A stretch of DNA of 64,000 nt from Gammaproteobacteria bacterium (GTDB lineage Bacteria > Pseudomonadota > Gammaproteobacteria > Xanthomonadales > Wenzhouxiangellaceae). Below the pieces are notes generated by a model. That model did not search any database. It saw nothing but the letters and a program-made list of their open reading frames with translations, and was not told the origin of the DNA. The stretch's first letter is position 1, and each line of letters starts with the position of its first letter. Positions 63,485 through 64,000 of the stretch are shown here, one piece after another. The stretch spans positions 1-64,000 of the forward strand of contig JAHJQV010000062.1 in the NCBI GenBank assembly GCA_018819105.1, given 5' to 3'. Position numbers and translations under genes: made by a program.

Positions 63485-63642
63485 GACAGACTCCGTAGCG
63501 GCTTGTTGACAGATCCAGGTTGCGCTGTGGCGCTCACACTATGTGTTGAGGCTCGCAGCAGCGCCAGATGAAAGCGTTGCCGACGTCGCGCCATGCGCAG
63601 CAGCCAGTGGCCACTGCGGCGCTCAGATGTTTGCGGTTTCAT
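63481..63642 (-). CDS. 53-residue small basic protein between ATPase and permease
   Basis: This frame fills the gap between the ATPase and first permease exactly: its ATG overlaps the ATPase stop (ATGA) and its TGA overlaps the permease start (ATGA). The product is [20 protein letters not shown] followed by an Arg/Leu-rich stretch (FHLALLRAS) and a polar tail. The first half could form an amphipathic basic helix. I know no family. It may be a real subunit, or it may exist only to couple translation of the two large genes. Confidence 0.5.
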   Translation of the reverse strand: MKPQTSERRSGHWLLRMARRRQRFHLALLRASTHSVSATAQPGSVNKPLRSLS

Positions 63643-64000
63643 GCTGAAGACCCCGCTGCAGCGCCAACACCGGCGCGCTTTGTGCGTGCCTGGCTGATCT
63701 GTTCCTCCAGTCTCTGCTCCTCTTCCTGACGCAGTTTGTGCAGCGTTTCCTCATCAACAATCTGGCCATCGAACATGTAAACCTTGCGATCGGCAAAATC
63801 GGCATAGCGCGGATCATGGGTCACCATGCAGATGGTCGCCCCACCGGCATGCAGTTCCGCCAGCAGCGCCATCACCGCCTCGCCGTTGCGGGAATCCAGG
63901 TTTCCGGTAGGCTCGTCGGCGAGCAGAATGGATGGTTCACCCACCAGCGCGCGAGCCACCGCCACACGCTGCTGCTGACCGCCGGACAACTGGGATGGAA
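63639..64000 (-). CDS. ABC transporter ATP-binding protein (MacB/LolD-type), cut by window edge
   Basis: Only the C-terminal 120 residues are in the window. [20 protein letters not shown] is the ABC signature, and [16 protein letters not shown] is Walker B with the D-loop of the LolD/MacB branch. [14 protein letters not shown] holds the switch histidine. A short charged tail follows ([16 protein letters not shown]). The N-terminus with Walker A lies beyond the edge. It should power the three permeases that follow. Confidence 0.92.
   Translation of the reverse strand, partial: PSQLSGGQQQRVAVARALVGEPSILLADEPTGNLDSRNGEAVMALLAELHAGGATICMVTHDPRYADFADRKVYMFDGQIVDEETLHKLRQEEEQRLEEQISQARTKRAGVGAAAGSSA

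Overview
The window looks like a chromosome segment of a GC-rich gammaproteobacterium. The block serC-pheA-hisC-aroA-cmk-rpsA-ihfB-lapA-lapB, the ppsR/ppsA pair, ratA/rnfH/smpB, rimO and rsmC are all typical of that class. Two secreted proteins carry a GFFADGFE / IFMDGFE motif that I associate with Lysobacterales (Xanthomonadales) and their relatives, so a member of that order is my best guess. It is not proven. No complete transposase, phage, CRISPR array or rRNA was seen.

Layout. Positions 1-5059 hold small metabolic genes: a glyoxalase-fold gene cut short by a 279-bp MITE-like repeat, DUF427, a three-gene overlapping set (dioxygenase, YhhQ-like transporter, fatty-acid hydroxylase), an alpha/beta hydrolase and ppsR. 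ppsA follows at 5097-7457. Positions 7500-12500 are an accessory island: three tandem 145-bp repeats, a possible attC site with two cassette-like genes, two decayed copies of an IS200/RAYT-type transposase, and AT-rich orphan genes. Between the transposase remnants sits a two-gene unit, a DUF4231/SLATT-like two-helix membrane protein followed by a divergent GTP cyclohydrolase II. Two exported proteins follow at 12524-15135.

From 31758 down to 15303 there is one long minus-strand run of 15 genes: serC, pheA, hisC, aroA, cmk, rpsA, ihfB, lapA, lapB, a WbpL-like and a WbpM-like gene, galU, an esterase, nfuA and purT. Most neighbours overlap by 1-11 bp. It joins serine and aromatic amino-acid synthesis, core translation and LPS assembly. 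Beyond a divergent threonine/serine exporter, positions 33335-33510 (minus) look like a CsrA/RsmA-sequestering small RNA with GGA hairpin loops and a clear terminator.

Positions 34279-42346 carry an amidohydrolase, the complete MITE copy, a cation efflux protein, rimO, rsmC, a sodium symporter, rnfH, ratA and smpB. Positions 42503-48290 form an ECF sigma factor locus ending in a secreted M14 carboxypeptidase. A tRNA-Arg(CCU), a Sel1/prolyl-hydroxylase protein, an S15-type hydrolase, an AlaX editing protein, a D-threonine-aldolase-like enzyme and an SDR follow. The window ends in a minus-strand array of an ABC ATPase (cut by the edge), a 53-codon small gene and three large FtsX/MacB-type permeases, with a class D beta-lactamase gene embedded between the permeases.
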